NCBI GenBank assembly: GCA_001411745.2
Contig: LIQB01000003.2
Span: 19,743 to 83,742 of the forward strand
Reading direction: 5' to 3'
Origin: Psychrobacter glacincola
Lineage (GTDB): Bacteria; Pseudomonadota; Gammaproteobacteria; Pseudomonadales; Moraxellaceae
DNA length: 64,000 bases
Shown piece after piece: positions 9,058 to 18,742 of the stretch (its first letter is position 1; each line of letters starts with the position of its first letter). The position numbers and the translations under genes are program-made. The notes beneath the pieces were generated by a model that did not search any database, was not told where the DNA came from, and saw nothing but the letters and a program-made list of their open reading frames with translations.

Positions 9058-9837
9058 CTAGGCAACGGCGACTGGCTGCCCCGTTATAGGATGACTAAGC
9101 AGCTGCATATCGACGTTAAAAATCTTGTGCAATACTGTCGGTTGCATGGTGCTGCCGATATCACCGTTATGGCAAATACGACCGTTTTTTAAGGCGATAA
9201 CTCGATCGGCATACTGCGCAGCCAAATTAATATCATGCAAAATGATAACCACACTCAAGCCCTGCTCATCCACCAAACGACGTATAAGCTGGATAACTTC
9301 AAGCTGATAGTGCATATCAAGCGCGGCTAATGGCTCATCAAGTAATAAATATCTGGTGTCTTGTGCTAGACACATAGCAAGCCAAACGCGAGCACGCTCG
9401 CCACCTGAAAGCGTGGCCGTAATTCGGTCAGCAAACGCCTCTGTTTGGGTAATGCGCATGGCTTCTATTACTTTATCTTTGTCCATTTGGTTGGGCTTTT
9501 GCAGCCATTTTTGGTGCGGATAACGTCCTAGCATGACCAGCTCACGTACTGAAAACCCAGCGGCTTCTGGTAGTTGCTGTGGCAAATATGCCATTTGTCG
9601 CGCCAGCGCTTTGCTACTGTAATCACTGATACGGCGCTCATCCAAGCTGATGCTACCGCCACTACTCATCATCTCGCCTGCCAGCGCTTTGATTAAAGTC
9701 GATTTTCCTGAACCATTATGTCCAACCAAAGCGACCAATTGGTTGCTATCAATCTCACAGCTTACATTGTCTAGTAAGGTATTTCCTTGGCGACTGATGG
9801 TCAATCGGTTTGCACGTAACATATCGGTACTCATCAT
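9058..9837 (-). CDS. fhuC: Iron-hydroxamate ABC transporter ATP-binding protein
   Basis: A 259-residue ABC ATPase with Walker A GHNGSGKST (about 39-47), Q-loop AYLPQQLPEA, signature LSGGERARVWLA, Walker B YLLLDEP followed by D-loop LAALD, and switch His in IILHDINLAAQYADR. Order and residues match FhuC/FepC-type importers. It is the first gene of the operon, 60 bases below a Fur box. It powers uptake through FhuB. The downstream gap to fhuD is filled by a small inverted-repeat element. Confidence 0.94.
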   Translation of the reverse strand: MMSTDMLRANRLTISRQGNTLLDNVSCEIDSNQLVALVGHNGSGKSTLIKALAGEMMSSGGSISLDERRISDYSSKALARQMAYLPQQLPEAAGFSVRELVMLGRYPHQKWLQKPNQMDKDKVIEAMRITQTEAFADRITATLSGGERARVWLAMCLAQDTRYLLLDEPLAALDMHYQLEVIQLIRRLVDEQGLSVVIILHDINLAAQYADRVIALKNGRICHNGDIGSTMQPTVLHKIFNVDMQLLSHPITGQPVAVA

Positions 9838-10390
9838 TAATTTAAATCTTTGTATTTATATTGGACAGCCAATAAAAACTGATTTTACTCGTAAACGATA
9901 ATAAAAACAATTATCATTAACTTAAAATGCCATTCTTTTTATTCCCGTTCGCTGTTGCTTGTAAGTATCTATACGACCGATTTTCTTTTATCTGTGACAC
10001 GCAACCCTTAAATACAAGCATAATTCTTTATCACTTTTATCCCCTTAATCATTTTTGAACTCGCACAAACCATTACTCATATCAATGAAGAACACTTCGA
10101 TGAGTTGAGATAAGCTGATTGGTTTTTTAGTATTTTTTATTTCTTTAATCACCAAAGAGCTATCTAGTACCAACGTCAGTAACGGCTATCTATGCCGAAG
10201 CGATGGCTGTACAAGTATTATTAAAAGACACAAAAAAACGTCTGCTCACTCTCTTGAACAAACGTTTTTAATCCCACGTACAGCGCCTACTACACAACTT
10301 AGCGAGCTGCCAACCCGGTAAATTTTGCTCAAACAGTAAGCATATAAAAAGTTCGTTTTGACAGCGCAAGCTGAGAGACAGACCCAGTCT
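9838..10390. other. Intergenic between cobA and fhuC
   Basis: 553 bases. The fhuC-proximal 80 bases carry the Fur box and the fhu promoter. The rest (9920-10390) shows no supported gene and no strong terminator for the cobA transcript that ends here. Confidence 0.6.
9897..9915 (-). promoter_or_regulatory. Fur box upstream of fhuC
   Basis: GATAATAAAAACAATTATC matches 15 of 19 positions of the classical Fur consensus, with perfect outer arms GATAAT / ATTATC, 60 bases before the fhuC ATG. It predicts iron-repressed expression of the fhuCDB operon. Confidence 0.82.
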
Positions 10391-11314
10391 TTAAGCAACA
10401 CTCACAGCGGGCAAAACATTGTCTGGCTTGCCACTGGGCGTGATATTGCTATGATTGATGAAGTGAAGCGCCTTTTGTTTGATAGCATTTATATTGTAAT
10501 CGGCAAGCTCGGCATGCAGAGTGACCACATCACCCATGATAAGTAAAGCAGGTGTCGGTAGCTTGGCGGTGGCTTGTAATTCAGCGATGCTGGCAAGCGT
10601 ACCGACAAGCAATTGCTGCGTAGGTAGACTGGCATGACTGATAATAGCAAAAGGGGTTTCACTGTCTCGACCAGCCTCTATCAAGCCTTTCGTCATCTCA
10701 TGCAAACGGTGTAAGCCCATATAAAAAACAACCGTTTGGGTAGTATCAAGCAATTCTTTATAATCGTTATTCGGCGCGCCATTTTTTTTGCAAGCAGTGA
10801 TGAACTTAACCGATTGCGCATGATCACGGTGCGTTAGTGGAATCCCTGCGCGGCTTGCAGCAGCACTGGCAGCCGTAATACCCGGAATAGATTCAAAATA
10901 AATACCATGACGTACCACCTCTTGCAGCTCTTCACCACCGCGTCCAAAAATAAAAGGGTCACCACCTTTTAGCCTCACCACCGTTTTACCTGCCAGCGCG
11001 TGTTTGACCAATAGCTCGTTAATGCTCTGTTGTGATAAGGCATGATTGGCGCGGCGCTTACCGACGAATATTTTTTCGGCCGTGCTCGCGCACATATCCA
11101 AAACATCTTCGGATACTAAACTGTCATATAACACTACTTCTGCGCGCTGCATCACTCGCCATGCTTTTAAGGTTAATAACTCAGGATCACCAGAGCCTGC
11201 GCCGACCAAATATACCATGCCTTTTTTATGAGAATTTTTAGCATTTTCTATACAGTTTTGCCCTGCCAAGTCAGATGTTGGGCTGTTTGCAATAAGGACA
11301 GATAAATCAATCAT
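10391..11314 (-). CDS. cobA: Uroporphyrinogen-III C-methyltransferase (siroheme synthesis)
   Basis: A 307-residue SUMT of the tetrapyrrole methylase superfamily. The SAM/tetrapyrrole motifs are VYLVGAGSGDPELLTLKA, YDSLVS, VRLKGGDPFIFGRGGEE, and PGITAASAAASRAGIPLTHR. A 30-residue N-terminal tail is of no clear function. There is no CysG-type dehydrogenase/ferrochelatase domain, so it makes only precorrin-2. It is last in the nitrate-assimilation gene row, 167 bases after the reductase; siroheme is the prosthetic group of NirB, which explains its location. TAGGAAC lies before ATG 11314. Confidence 0.93.
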   Translation of the reverse strand: MIDLSVLIANSPTSDLAGQNCIENAKNSHKKGMVYLVGAGSGDPELLTLKAWRVMQRAEVVLYDSLVSEDVLDMCASTAEKIFVGKRRANHALSQQSINELLVKHALAGKTVVRLKGGDPFIFGRGGEELQEVVRHGIYFESIPGITAASAAASRAGIPLTHRDHAQSVKFITACKKNGAPNNDYKELLDTTQTVVFYMGLHRLHEMTKGLIEAGRDSETPFAIISHASLPTQQLLVGTLASIAELQATAKLPTPALLIMGDVVTLHAELADYNINAIKQKALHFINHSNITPSGKPDNVLPAVSVA

Positions 11315-11418
11315 GACGATAGTTCCTAATGACAGTATAAATACAGAAAACCATGTAATAAGAATAAGGTTATTCGATAGAAATCGACCGACCAGATAAG
11401 CGCTCAGGCTCGGCTAAC

Positions 11419-11432
11419 CTGTGTTAACACAG
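11419..11432. promoter_or_regulatory. Perfect palindrome upstream of cobA
   Basis: CTGTGTTAACACAG is a perfect 14-bp palindrome in the nitrate reductase-cobA gap, about 105 bases before the cobA start. It could be an operator or a chance palindrome; no known regulator consensus is claimed. Confidence 0.25.
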
Positions 11433-11481
11433 TGCAACTAATTCTACATAACAAGTTGCAAGCGACGTGCCATCCCATCAT

Positions 11482-14400
11482 TTAAGCTTGCGCCAATGAG
11501 GCGTATTCTGCGATTAATGCGTTGATTTGCCCCACGCAAGAGCCACAATTGGTACCTGCGCGGCAATGCTTACCCACTGCCGCCGCACTACTACAATCAT
11601 GCTGCGTAATAGCGTTGAGAATGGCATTTTTTCCAACCGACATACAAGAGCAGACCAAAGGTCCTGGATCAACATAACCACTGGCAGGCCGCCCCGCGAG
11701 CAACCACTTGTATCGTTGATTGACAGGTATTTGGCTAGTATCCGTAAAGCAGCTATCGAGCCAGCGGACACTCGGTAATTGCTTTTGCGTTGGGGCAACA
11801 TAAACAGCCATAATCAGCTGTGTACTAGGCCTTTCATCATCGGAAACTTGACGGTTGATAACAAGGCTATCTGCTCCTACCTTAGACTCAGTTTGGGTCA
11901 CAATAAAACGCAATTGATTCTGCACATTATCGACAGTAAACGCCGTATGCATGACACCCTCTTGAGAGCTGGGCGGTGATAATGATTGCATAGACGCTAT
12001 AAACTGCTGCCAAAACTCGGAGTACGCTAAGGTACTGATAGCCTCCATCATCGGGCTAGCGAGAGTAATCAAGACGCTGTTATTTTGATGGCTCAGACTC
12101 CACGTGAGTGCAGGTAATACGTGTGGAAAAATACGACTTGAACCTGCCTCGCATTTTATTTCAAACAATTCTCTCTCTGATGCTTTGGCAGAAAAGTCAG
12201 CCAAAATAGTACGTAATTGCACTATAACGGCGTCTTGCCACTCAGGATGCACCAAAATCTTGCCAAATGATTGCATAGGAACAGGTGTGACACTGATGGC
12301 TGAATTTTTGAGCTCTGGCTGCCCTGAATGTGGATCGACCACTATTGGAATAAGGGGACCGACTCGGGCAAAGCTAGCAAAAGCATTGCTCCAATGCATG
12401 GGCATAAATGCATCACCAACGCGCAACGTATCGCTAATGGCAACTTGAGCTAGTACGGTACTTGTGGACTCGTTGCCATCCTTAGCCGTACTCATCGCGG
12501 TCTCACTGACTATGCCGTTACTGGTCACGCCGTTCTCATAAATTTCATACTTTCCGTAGTTTTCGTAATTTTCGTAATTTTCGTAATTTTCGTAATTTTC
12601 ATACCTACGATGCAGTTGTACAAAGTCATTGTCTTGAACACCTAGCTGTCGTGCATCATTAGGGTGTAGAGTCAGTGTCGGTACTGGCTGATGTTGATTT
12701 AATTGCGGGGCAAGACCTGTGCGAGTCATGGTATGCCATTGATCACGCAGCCTGCCCGTAATCAGGCGTAAATGAACCGCTTGGCTCTCAAATTGAGTAT
12801 GATAATCAGATTCATGTTCAAAGGATGCTCGATTCTCAACAATCCGTTGGGTATTCTGCCTTCTTTGACGTCGATGCACATTGGCTACGCTCGCCTCGTC
12901 AGAGGGCGTAATCGCGATTAACTGTGACTTGATAACACTAGCAGTGGAATTAACGACCTCATTTGTTAAAGGTTTAATCTCATCAATCATAGAGATACGT
13001 GTGCCACCCCATTGAAACGGCAACATCTCCTCGTATGCTTGCTTACTGAGTGCGACTGGGGTATATATTTGATTGACGTTCTGGTTAATATATTGGCTAC
13101 TATGCTGGCGAGCAAGTTGATCAACTGCTATATCACCTGTCATTAATGCAAACAAGTCTTTGCTAATATTTAGGTAACGAGGGTAATTCTTATTAGATTG
13201 GGATGTGCTATGGTTAGACGTATTACCATAAGCAGTCAATGCCACATGCTCATTAAATATCTCGCTTGGGTGTTGGTAATCAAACCCCGTCAACCCCATG
13301 CGTGTGGCAACTTGAGACAGTATCCACCAATCTGGCTTGGCAAGCCCTGCTGCAGGCATTAATGTCCGCTGACGAGAGATGCGCCGTTCGGAATTGGTGA
13401 CCGTTCCAGATTTTTCACCCCACCCTTGAGCAGGCAATACAATATCAGCACACTTCACCGTGTCACTGTCTACCGAGCAATCAGAGACAATCACCAAATC
13501 ACATTCAGCAAGTGCTTGGCGAAAATTATCGGCATCTGGCAAACTGACCACAGGGTTGGTGGCCATAATCCAAATGGCCTTGATACGACCATCCAATATG
13601 GCAGTGGCAGCATCGCAGGCTTTGACACCCACGTTTGGGGAGATAGGCTGAGACGACTGCCAAAAGTCTGTCACGAGCTGACGATGATCAGCATTGTCTA
13701 GTTCTAAATGCGCCGCCAACAGATTAGCAAGGGCGCCTACTTCTCGTCCGCCCATCGCATTAGGCTGTCCAGTGAGTGAAAACGGACTGGCCCCTACTTT
13801 GCCTACACGCCCTGTGAACAGATGAGTATTAATAATGGCATTGACCTTATCAGTCCCACTTTGTGATTGGTTGACACCCATACTAAAGGCCGTGACTGTT
13901 TTATCAGTGGCGGCAACGCATTCATAAAACTGGCGGATACTGTCCGCAGATACTTGGCAGGCGTGTGCAACTTTGTCGATGCTCCATGCTTTGGCCGCAT
14001 TCACCGCATCATCAGCGCCCAAGCTTTGGCTAACGTATTCATCACTCTGGCAACCGTGCTGCTCAAGATAATGCAGCAAGCCATTATACAAATGCGTATC
14101 GGTGCCCGCAGCAATTGGTAAATGCAAATCGGCAAATTCACAAGAGTCCGTACGGCGCGGGTCTATCACAATCAGTTTTTTATTAGGATTGGCTTTTTTG
14201 GCGGCTAAAAATCGACCAAACAAAATAGGGTGGCACCACGCCATATTGGAGCCTACCAGCACCAATAAATCACAAGCCTCTAAATCCTCGTAATTACCCG
14301 GCACAAGGTCTGCGCCAAACGCACGTTTGTGTCCGGCTACTGCGGATGACATACACAGCCGAGAGTTGGAGTCGATGTTGTTATTACCGATAAACCCTTT

Positions 14401-14985
14401 TATAAATTTGTTAGCGACGTAATAGTCCTCAGTCAGTAATTGACCTGAGACATAAAACATAATGCTGTCTCGCCCGTGTTTGGTGATGGTGTCATTTAAA
14501 CGACTGGCCACGTCATCTAAAACGGTATCCCAGTCTGTCTGCTCTATAAGTGGCTTTTCGGATATGTCTTTAGCATTAAAATCGTTATCCAATTGCATAG
14601 GCTGATGCTGTTGCATTACCGCTTGCTTGTTTTGATAATATGGCTCGGTCAAGCGGCGCGCGGTGCCCAATGTTTGTGCCAGTGCACTCCCTTTTGAGCA
14701 CAATTTACCAAAGTTAGCCGAATGTTCAGGATCTCCTTTGACACTCAGCACCTCTGTTGCATTCACACTCGCTAAAACACCGCATCCCACTCCGCAATAA
14801 GGGCACGTCGTGCGGATAGTAGTGATCGAACTATCAGATGACGACAGTTCTTTTTTGGTATGTTTGGCAGCACTTATATCATGTGTTTCAATGACGCGGT
14901 CTGTTGTCTTTTGCACGCCATTAAGTAGGCTATTAGCTGACACTACTTTGCTAGCAGCAGATTGAGTGGCAATAGCGTCATTCAT
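11482..14985 (-). CDS. nasA: Assimilatory nitrate reductase catalytic subunit (molybdopterin, with C-terminal BFD domain)
   Basis: A 1167-residue cytoplasmic enzyme reducing nitrate to nitrite. After a 57-residue Ser/Thr-rich tail, the N-terminal [4Fe-4S] motif is C61-x2-C64-x3-C68 with C96. The molybdopterin oxidoreductase domain follows (SNSRLCMSSAV, VGSNMAWCHPILFGR, TGRVGKVGASPFSLTGQPNAMGGRE, divided here only by recognition). The dinucleotide-binding domain is near 730-900, and a C-terminal BFD-like [2Fe-2S] domain has C1112, C1114, C1147 and C1150, as in NasA/NasC of Klebsiella and Pseudomonas. An unusual run of YEN tripeptides (about 794-816) interrupts the dinucleotide-binding domain. 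The start ATGA overlaps the stop of the FAD subunit gene. Confidence 0.94.
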   Translation of the reverse strand: MNDAIATQSAASKVVSANSLLNGVQKTTDRVIETHDISAAKHTKKELSSSDSSITTIRTTCPYCGVGCGVLASVNATEVLSVKGDPEHSANFGKLCSKGSALAQTLGTARRLTEPYYQNKQAVMQQHQPMQLDNDFNAKDISEKPLIEQTDWDTVLDDVASRLNDTITKHGRDSIMFYVSGQLLTEDYYVANKFIKGFIGNNNIDSNSRLCMSSAVAGHKRAFGADLVPGNYEDLEACDLLVLVGSNMAWCHPILFGRFLAAKKANPNKKLIVIDPRRTDSCEFADLHLPIAAGTDTHLYNGLLHYLEQHGCQSDEYVSQSLGADDAVNAAKAWSIDKVAHACQVSADSIRQFYECVAATDKTVTAFSMGVNQSQSGTDKVNAIINTHLFTGRVGKVGASPFSLTGQPNAMGGREVGALANLLAAHLELDNADHRQLVTDFWQSSQPISPNVGVKACDAATAILDGRIKAIWIMATNPVVSLPDADNFRQALAECDLVIVSDCSVDSDTVKCADIVLPAQGWGEKSGTVTNSERRISRQRTLMPAAGLAKPDWWILSQVATRMGLTGFDYQHPSEIFNEHVALTAYGNTSNHSTSQSNKNYPRYLNISKDLFALMTGDIAVDQLARQHSSQYINQNVNQIYTPVALSKQAYEEMLPFQWGGTRISMIDEIKPLTNEVVNSTASVIKSQLIAITPSDEASVANVHRRQRRQNTQRIVENRASFEHESDYHTQFESQAVHLRLITGRLRDQWHTMTRTGLAPQLNQHQPVPTLTLHPNDARQLGVQDNDFVQLHRRYENYENYENYENYENYGKYEIYENGVTSNGIVSETAMSTAKDGNESTSTVLAQVAISDTLRVGDAFMPMHWSNAFASFARVGPLIPIVVDPHSGQPELKNSAISVTPVPMQSFGKILVHPEWQDAVIVQLRTILADFSAKASERELFEIKCEAGSSRIFPHVLPALTWSLSHQNNSVLITLASPMMEAISTLAYSEFWQQFIASMQSLSPPSSQEGVMHTAFTVDNVQNQLRFIVTQTESKVGADSLVINRQVSDDERPSTQLIMAVYVAPTQKQLPSVRWLDSCFTDTSQIPVNQRYKWLLAGRPASGYVDPGPLVCSCMSVGKNAILNAITQHDCSSAAAVGKHCRAGTNCGSCVGQINALIAEYASLAQA
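12534..12606 (-). repeat. 9-bp tandem repeat (YEN codons) inside nitrate reductase
   Basis: The unit ttttcgtaa (complement: Tyr-Glu-Asn codons) recurs five times with little or no change, followed by three degenerate units (YGK, YEI, YEN). It keeps frame and encodes a Tyr-Glu-Asn-rich loop. Confidence 0.93.
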
Positions 14986-16460
14986 AATGCATCCTCTAAC
15001 AGCTCGGCCGCTTTATGATAATTGATGTTTTTGTCTGTATCATTAAATTCCACATCTACTTCCGTAGTTGGCGAATTGTTAAGCGTAATTTCATCCAAAT
15101 GACAGTATGCCTCGCCAAATATGAGTGTGTCTTTGATAGGCGTAATATCAACATTATCTATAATTAACTGGCTATAAAAACTGCCATCGCTGGTATCCCC
15201 ATAAAGTACAGCGCCAATGAGTTTGTTTTCTTTGAGGTACAGACAATGATAATGGTTTAAGGCAGGCTGACGATATACGAGAGTCTCAATAGTTTCAGCA
15301 GCTGCGTCATCAAAAGCAATTTTCCCTGCAGAAAATGCCGACATACCAGATACTTTTAATTTTAATGACAGTGGCTTGCTGACAAAAGGAACCCAGTGAT
15401 CTAGCACGGTGGCTTTGCCGTCTGCCCCATTTATATCATTTTCTATCAAGTCATCTTTTAAAACCGTGACCAACGTATCCACTTGCTGATTGACCGGCGC
15501 CACCATTCCAAATAGCTCGCCCTCTCGCTCTATACACTCACCAATGGCATAAACATTGGGACAACTGGTGTTCATAAAATCATCGACCACAATACCGCGA
15601 TCAACCTCGAGCCCGCTTTGTTTGGCAAGCGCTGTATTGGGTATCACACCCACTGCCATCACGATAAAATCAGCTGCTAACGTGCGCCCGTCTTTTAAAG
15701 ACAATCCGCATACTTCTCCTGCGTCATTCACCTCAATGGCTTTAGTGTGTGCAGAAACCGCGAGACCAACCCCTCGGCGACTGAGCCCAGCTTGCAAAAG
15801 CTCGGCAGCTGGCAGGTCTAGTTGACGATTGAGTACATAACCATCCATATGAATGACCGTCATACTCGCGCCCTGTGCCGCTAATGCGCAGGCAGCCTCC
15901 AATCCCAGTACGCCACCACCAATTACCAAACCAGTTTTTCCTTGGCTAGCATAGTCCATCAGAGCGGTCACATCAGCAAGGTCTCGAAACACATGCACGC
16001 CCTTAGCTGTGTGATTGGGGAACGGAATGACTCGGGCAGTTGACCCTGTAGCCATTACTAACTTAGCATAATTGAGTTTTTGCCCATCATCTAGCTCAAT
16101 ACACTGGCACTTGGTATCTATTGTCTCTACCGCAACCCCAGCCAGTACGGTGATACCTAGCTGCTCATACTCTGAGTTGTCATATAAATAAGTATCTTCA
16201 AACGCTGTGTCGCCAGCCAATACGGGTGACAACATAATTCGGTTATAGCCCACGTGCGGCTCTTTACTGATTAACGTAATTGGCAAACGGGCAGTGTCAT
16301 CATTTGATTGTGTGCGAGCAAGCTCAATGGCAAAACGACTGCCTGCCATACCCGCCCCGATAATAACGATACCAGCGTTTTTTTGATGGCCAGATGCTAA
16401 GGTGCGATTGTTGGTATGAGTATCTACCCTAGTGGAGGCTTGCGACATAGATAGCGACAT
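14982..16460 (-). CDS. nasB: NAD(P)/FAD-dependent reductase, electron-transfer subunit of nitrate reductase
   Basis: A pyridine nucleotide-disulphide oxidoreductase. The FAD dinucleotide fold is VIIGAGMAGSRFAIEL, the second NAD fold is GLVIGGGVLGLEAACAL, and the FAD-binding end motif is VYAIGECIER. It resembles NasB and the FAD half of NirB. It should pass electrons from NAD(P)H to the BFD/Fe-S centres of the reductase. I chose ATG 16460 (MSLSMSQ), which has AAGGAA ten bases upstream. The longer frame to 16550 would overlap the preceding kinase gene and has an atypical cysteine-rich N-terminus. The stop overlaps the reductase start by four bases. Confidence 0.88.
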   Translation of the reverse strand: MSLSMSQASTRVDTHTNNRTLASGHQKNAGIVIIGAGMAGSRFAIELARTQSNDDTARLPITLISKEPHVGYNRIMLSPVLAGDTAFEDTYLYDNSEYEQLGITVLAGVAVETIDTKCQCIELDDGQKLNYAKLVMATGSTARVIPFPNHTAKGVHVFRDLADVTALMDYASQGKTGLVIGGGVLGLEAACALAAQGASMTVIHMDGYVLNRQLDLPAAELLQAGLSRRGVGLAVSAHTKAIEVNDAGEVCGLSLKDGRTLAADFIVMAVGVIPNTALAKQSGLEVDRGIVVDDFMNTSCPNVYAIGECIEREGELFGMVAPVNQQVDTLVTVLKDDLIENDINGADGKATVLDHWVPFVSKPLSLKLKVSGMSAFSAGKIAFDDAAAETIETLVYRQPALNHYHCLYLKENKLIGAVLYGDTSDGSFYSQLIIDNVDITPIKDTLIFGEAYCHLDEITLNNSPTTEVDVEFNDTDKNINYHKAAELLEDAL

Positions 16461-16512
16461 AAACAGAAAATTCCTTAGCCGCGCGGAGCAGCATTGAATG
16501 CAAAACAGCGTG

Positions 16513-18726
16513 TCATGAAAAGTACGCCAACAACAATAAAATGATGACAAACTCTATGAAGCAAATGCCATGCCATACCAATAGAGGGTTACGCTTAATG
16601 AGGGGTTCTGGGTCGCGGCTGTGCGCCTTATTATCGGGGTTAAAATCTTGTAAAAACTCGCCAATGGCTTGATAGCGCGCGTTAGTGTTGACATGTAGCG
16701 CACGCATGAGTGCCTGTTGGCTGGCGTCCGGTACGTTCTGTTGCCGTAGCGGCTGCGCGGGCATCAGTAATGTTTGGTTTGGCATCATTAGTGTTTGGGT
16801 ATTAAATGGCAATTGCCCTGTCAGTAATTCATAGCCAATCACTGCAATCGAGAACAAGTCAGAATGCACGCCTTTTGGTGCATCGGTGTAATATTCTGGT
16901 GCAGCATAGTGCAAATCACCATTTGGTGGTCGGGTGCTGTCTTTTAAGATAGAGGAACTGGCGGAACCAAAATCAATCAGTTTGACCGCGCCTGATTTGG
17001 TTAAAAGAATGTTTTCAGGTTTGATATCTTGATGTAGCAGATAGTTGCGATGCATGACTCGAACCGCCATGCCAATTTTGGTGAGCAAATCAAAAGTTTG
17101 CCACACATCACAAGGCGCATGACGATCCATAAAGTCCCGTAAACTCTCACCAGCGATATATTCAGTCAAATGATATAAATATGTGGTACTTGCTGGTACT
17201 GGATAGTAACGCAGCAGCCCTGACTCACTGAGCCCAGAACCCACGTTATGACCAATATTGTTGGATGCAGGATTGACAGGCAATCGATTGGGATCAGCTT
17301 GATTGTAAGCCGACTCACCCGCGCGGCGATGTTTTGATAGGCTCAAACCAATTTTGCGTTCTTTTAAAAAATCACGCAGATAATGGCCATCGGCTACAGA
17401 GTCTAAACTGAGCGATTTTAAGACAAAGTCGCGGTTGTCTTCATCTTTCACCCAGTACACGTGACTGCGAGCTGTGCGGGCAATGATACCAATCACAGTA
17501 AAGCCGTCAATATAATCGCCTATCTGTAAATCGGTTGGCAGCTGATAGCGATTTACATCATGTATGACCGTATCGAAATTATCAAAGTCAATGCCATCAA
17601 AATGACCAATACTTTTAGAGCCATTGATAGAAGTAAAATGGGCTGACCGTGTGTTCATACTCAGCATGACCATGCTTAGATTGTCATGACTGCCTGCACT
17701 AAAAGCTTGCTCGCACACGGCTTGACTGGCATTAGACTCTAGCGGTAACTTGTGCGTGGTGGCCATCAACTGAAATATATCTGTCGCACTGCTGCACAGC
17801 TCAAACTGCAACTCTGTGGGCTCTATATGCTCATAAACCCCATCCGTCATGATGGCCAAACACTCGTTTTGATGCAGGGTAAATACTGATTGTTGTAGCT
17901 CCATTTGGCTGTCTGCACCAATAGCTGCAGCAAGCACGCCTTTGTCTTGGCCGCGGTGCACGCGGTGATCTTTACTCAATACCGTCAAACAATCTACCCC
18001 AACGCGGTATATTCGAGAGTCGCCTGTATGAAACAGGTGAATACGGTCACCGATACAGAGCAAGCCTGATAACGTAGACAACAACGGCGGCACTCGTTGA
18101 TACGCTTGAGGGAAATATAGGATATCGTTGGCTTTGTTGACTGCTGTTTTGATGATACTAGCGACTTGATCATCGTCAAAACTGCTGGATGACGTCTCAT
18201 CTTGTGATTGTGCCAGCGTGGTCAACCCCAATGTAATTTTGTGGGCAATGGTATTCACCACCAATCGACTTGCCTGTTTTGGAAACTGACAAGCACTGAC
18301 CCCATCTGCCATGAGAACCAATAACGGAGCTGATGAAGGTGCATGAGATCTTGCATGAGAGTTTAAATGACGATTATTGGAGGATTCTACATCTGAACAC
18401 TGATGAGGCAAACAAGTGGTAATAAGTAAACTGTCTTGGTTTTCAGTCTTGCGACCTGCCATCGTGAAAAAATCAAGCCACCATAATTCAGTATTGTCAT
18501 TATTATTATCAATATCCTTACTCTCACCAACCTTATTAATAACATTGCTATCAATACTCTCCATATTTTTGATGGCCTCATTGGTAACAAACTGATTTAT
18601 TTCTATTACAGATGACGACTGACTATTATTGATATTAGCTGCCATATCATCAGCGTTTTGGTACACATCACCATCAGCACTTTGACTATTATTTCTATTG
18701 GCGTTTGCTACGCTTACTATCGTCAT
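16513..18726 (-). CDS. PP2C phosphatase / Ser-Thr kinase fusion with C-terminal membrane anchor
   Basis: A 737-residue two-domain protein. About residues 80-340 form a PP2C-type phosphatase (MADGVSACQFPKQASR, LFHTGDSRIYRVG, IMTDGVYEHI, GSHDNLSMVML with the metal-binding DN). About 415-690 form a protein kinase domain with catalytic HQDIKPENILL (HQD rather than HRD), IDFGSASS (DFG) and APEYY. The glycine-rich loop is poorly conserved (IGIIARTARSH) but the following Lys (FVLKSL) is present. One hydrophobic helix ends the protein. The same fusion stands beside nitrate transporter and nirBD genes in Pseudomonas aeruginosa (from memory), so a role in controlling nitrate uptake or assimilation is inferred. 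It sits 16 bases after the transporter gene. Confidence 0.88.
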   Translation of the reverse strand: MTIVSVANANRNNSQSADGDVYQNADDMAANINNSQSSSVIEINQFVTNEAIKNMESIDSNVINKVGESKDIDNNNDNTELWWLDFFTMAGRKTENQDSLLITTCLPHQCSDVESSNNRHLNSHARSHAPSSAPLLVLMADGVSACQFPKQASRLVVNTIAHKITLGLTTLAQSQDETSSSSFDDDQVASIIKTAVNKANDILYFPQAYQRVPPLLSTLSGLLCIGDRIHLFHTGDSRIYRVGVDCLTVLSKDHRVHRGQDKGVLAAAIGADSQMELQQSVFTLHQNECLAIMTDGVYEHIEPTELQFELCSSATDIFQLMATTHKLPLESNASQAVCEQAFSAGSHDNLSMVMLSMNTRSAHFTSINGSKSIGHFDGIDFDNFDTVIHDVNRYQLPTDLQIGDYIDGFTVIGIIARTARSHVYWVKDEDNRDFVLKSLSLDSVADGHYLRDFLKERKIGLSLSKHRRAGESAYNQADPNRLPVNPASNNIGHNVGSGLSESGLLRYYPVPASTTYLYHLTEYIAGESLRDFMDRHAPCDVWQTFDLLTKIGMAVRVMHRNYLLHQDIKPENILLTKSGAVKLIDFGSASSSILKDSTRPPNGDLHYAAPEYYTDAPKGVHSDLFSIAVIGYELLTGQLPFNTQTLMMPNQTLLMPAQPLRQQNVPDASQQALMRALHVNTNARYQAIGEFLQDFNPDNKAHSRDPEPLIKRNPLLVWHGICFIEFVIILLLLAYFS

Positions 18727-18742
18727 CTGTCTGTACCCCGTG

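Noticed and set aside
16461..16550. Upstream extension of the FAD subunit of nitrate reductase
   Set aside because: It overlaps the kinase gene, is cysteine-rich without a family match, and a better ribosome-binding site precedes ATG 16460.
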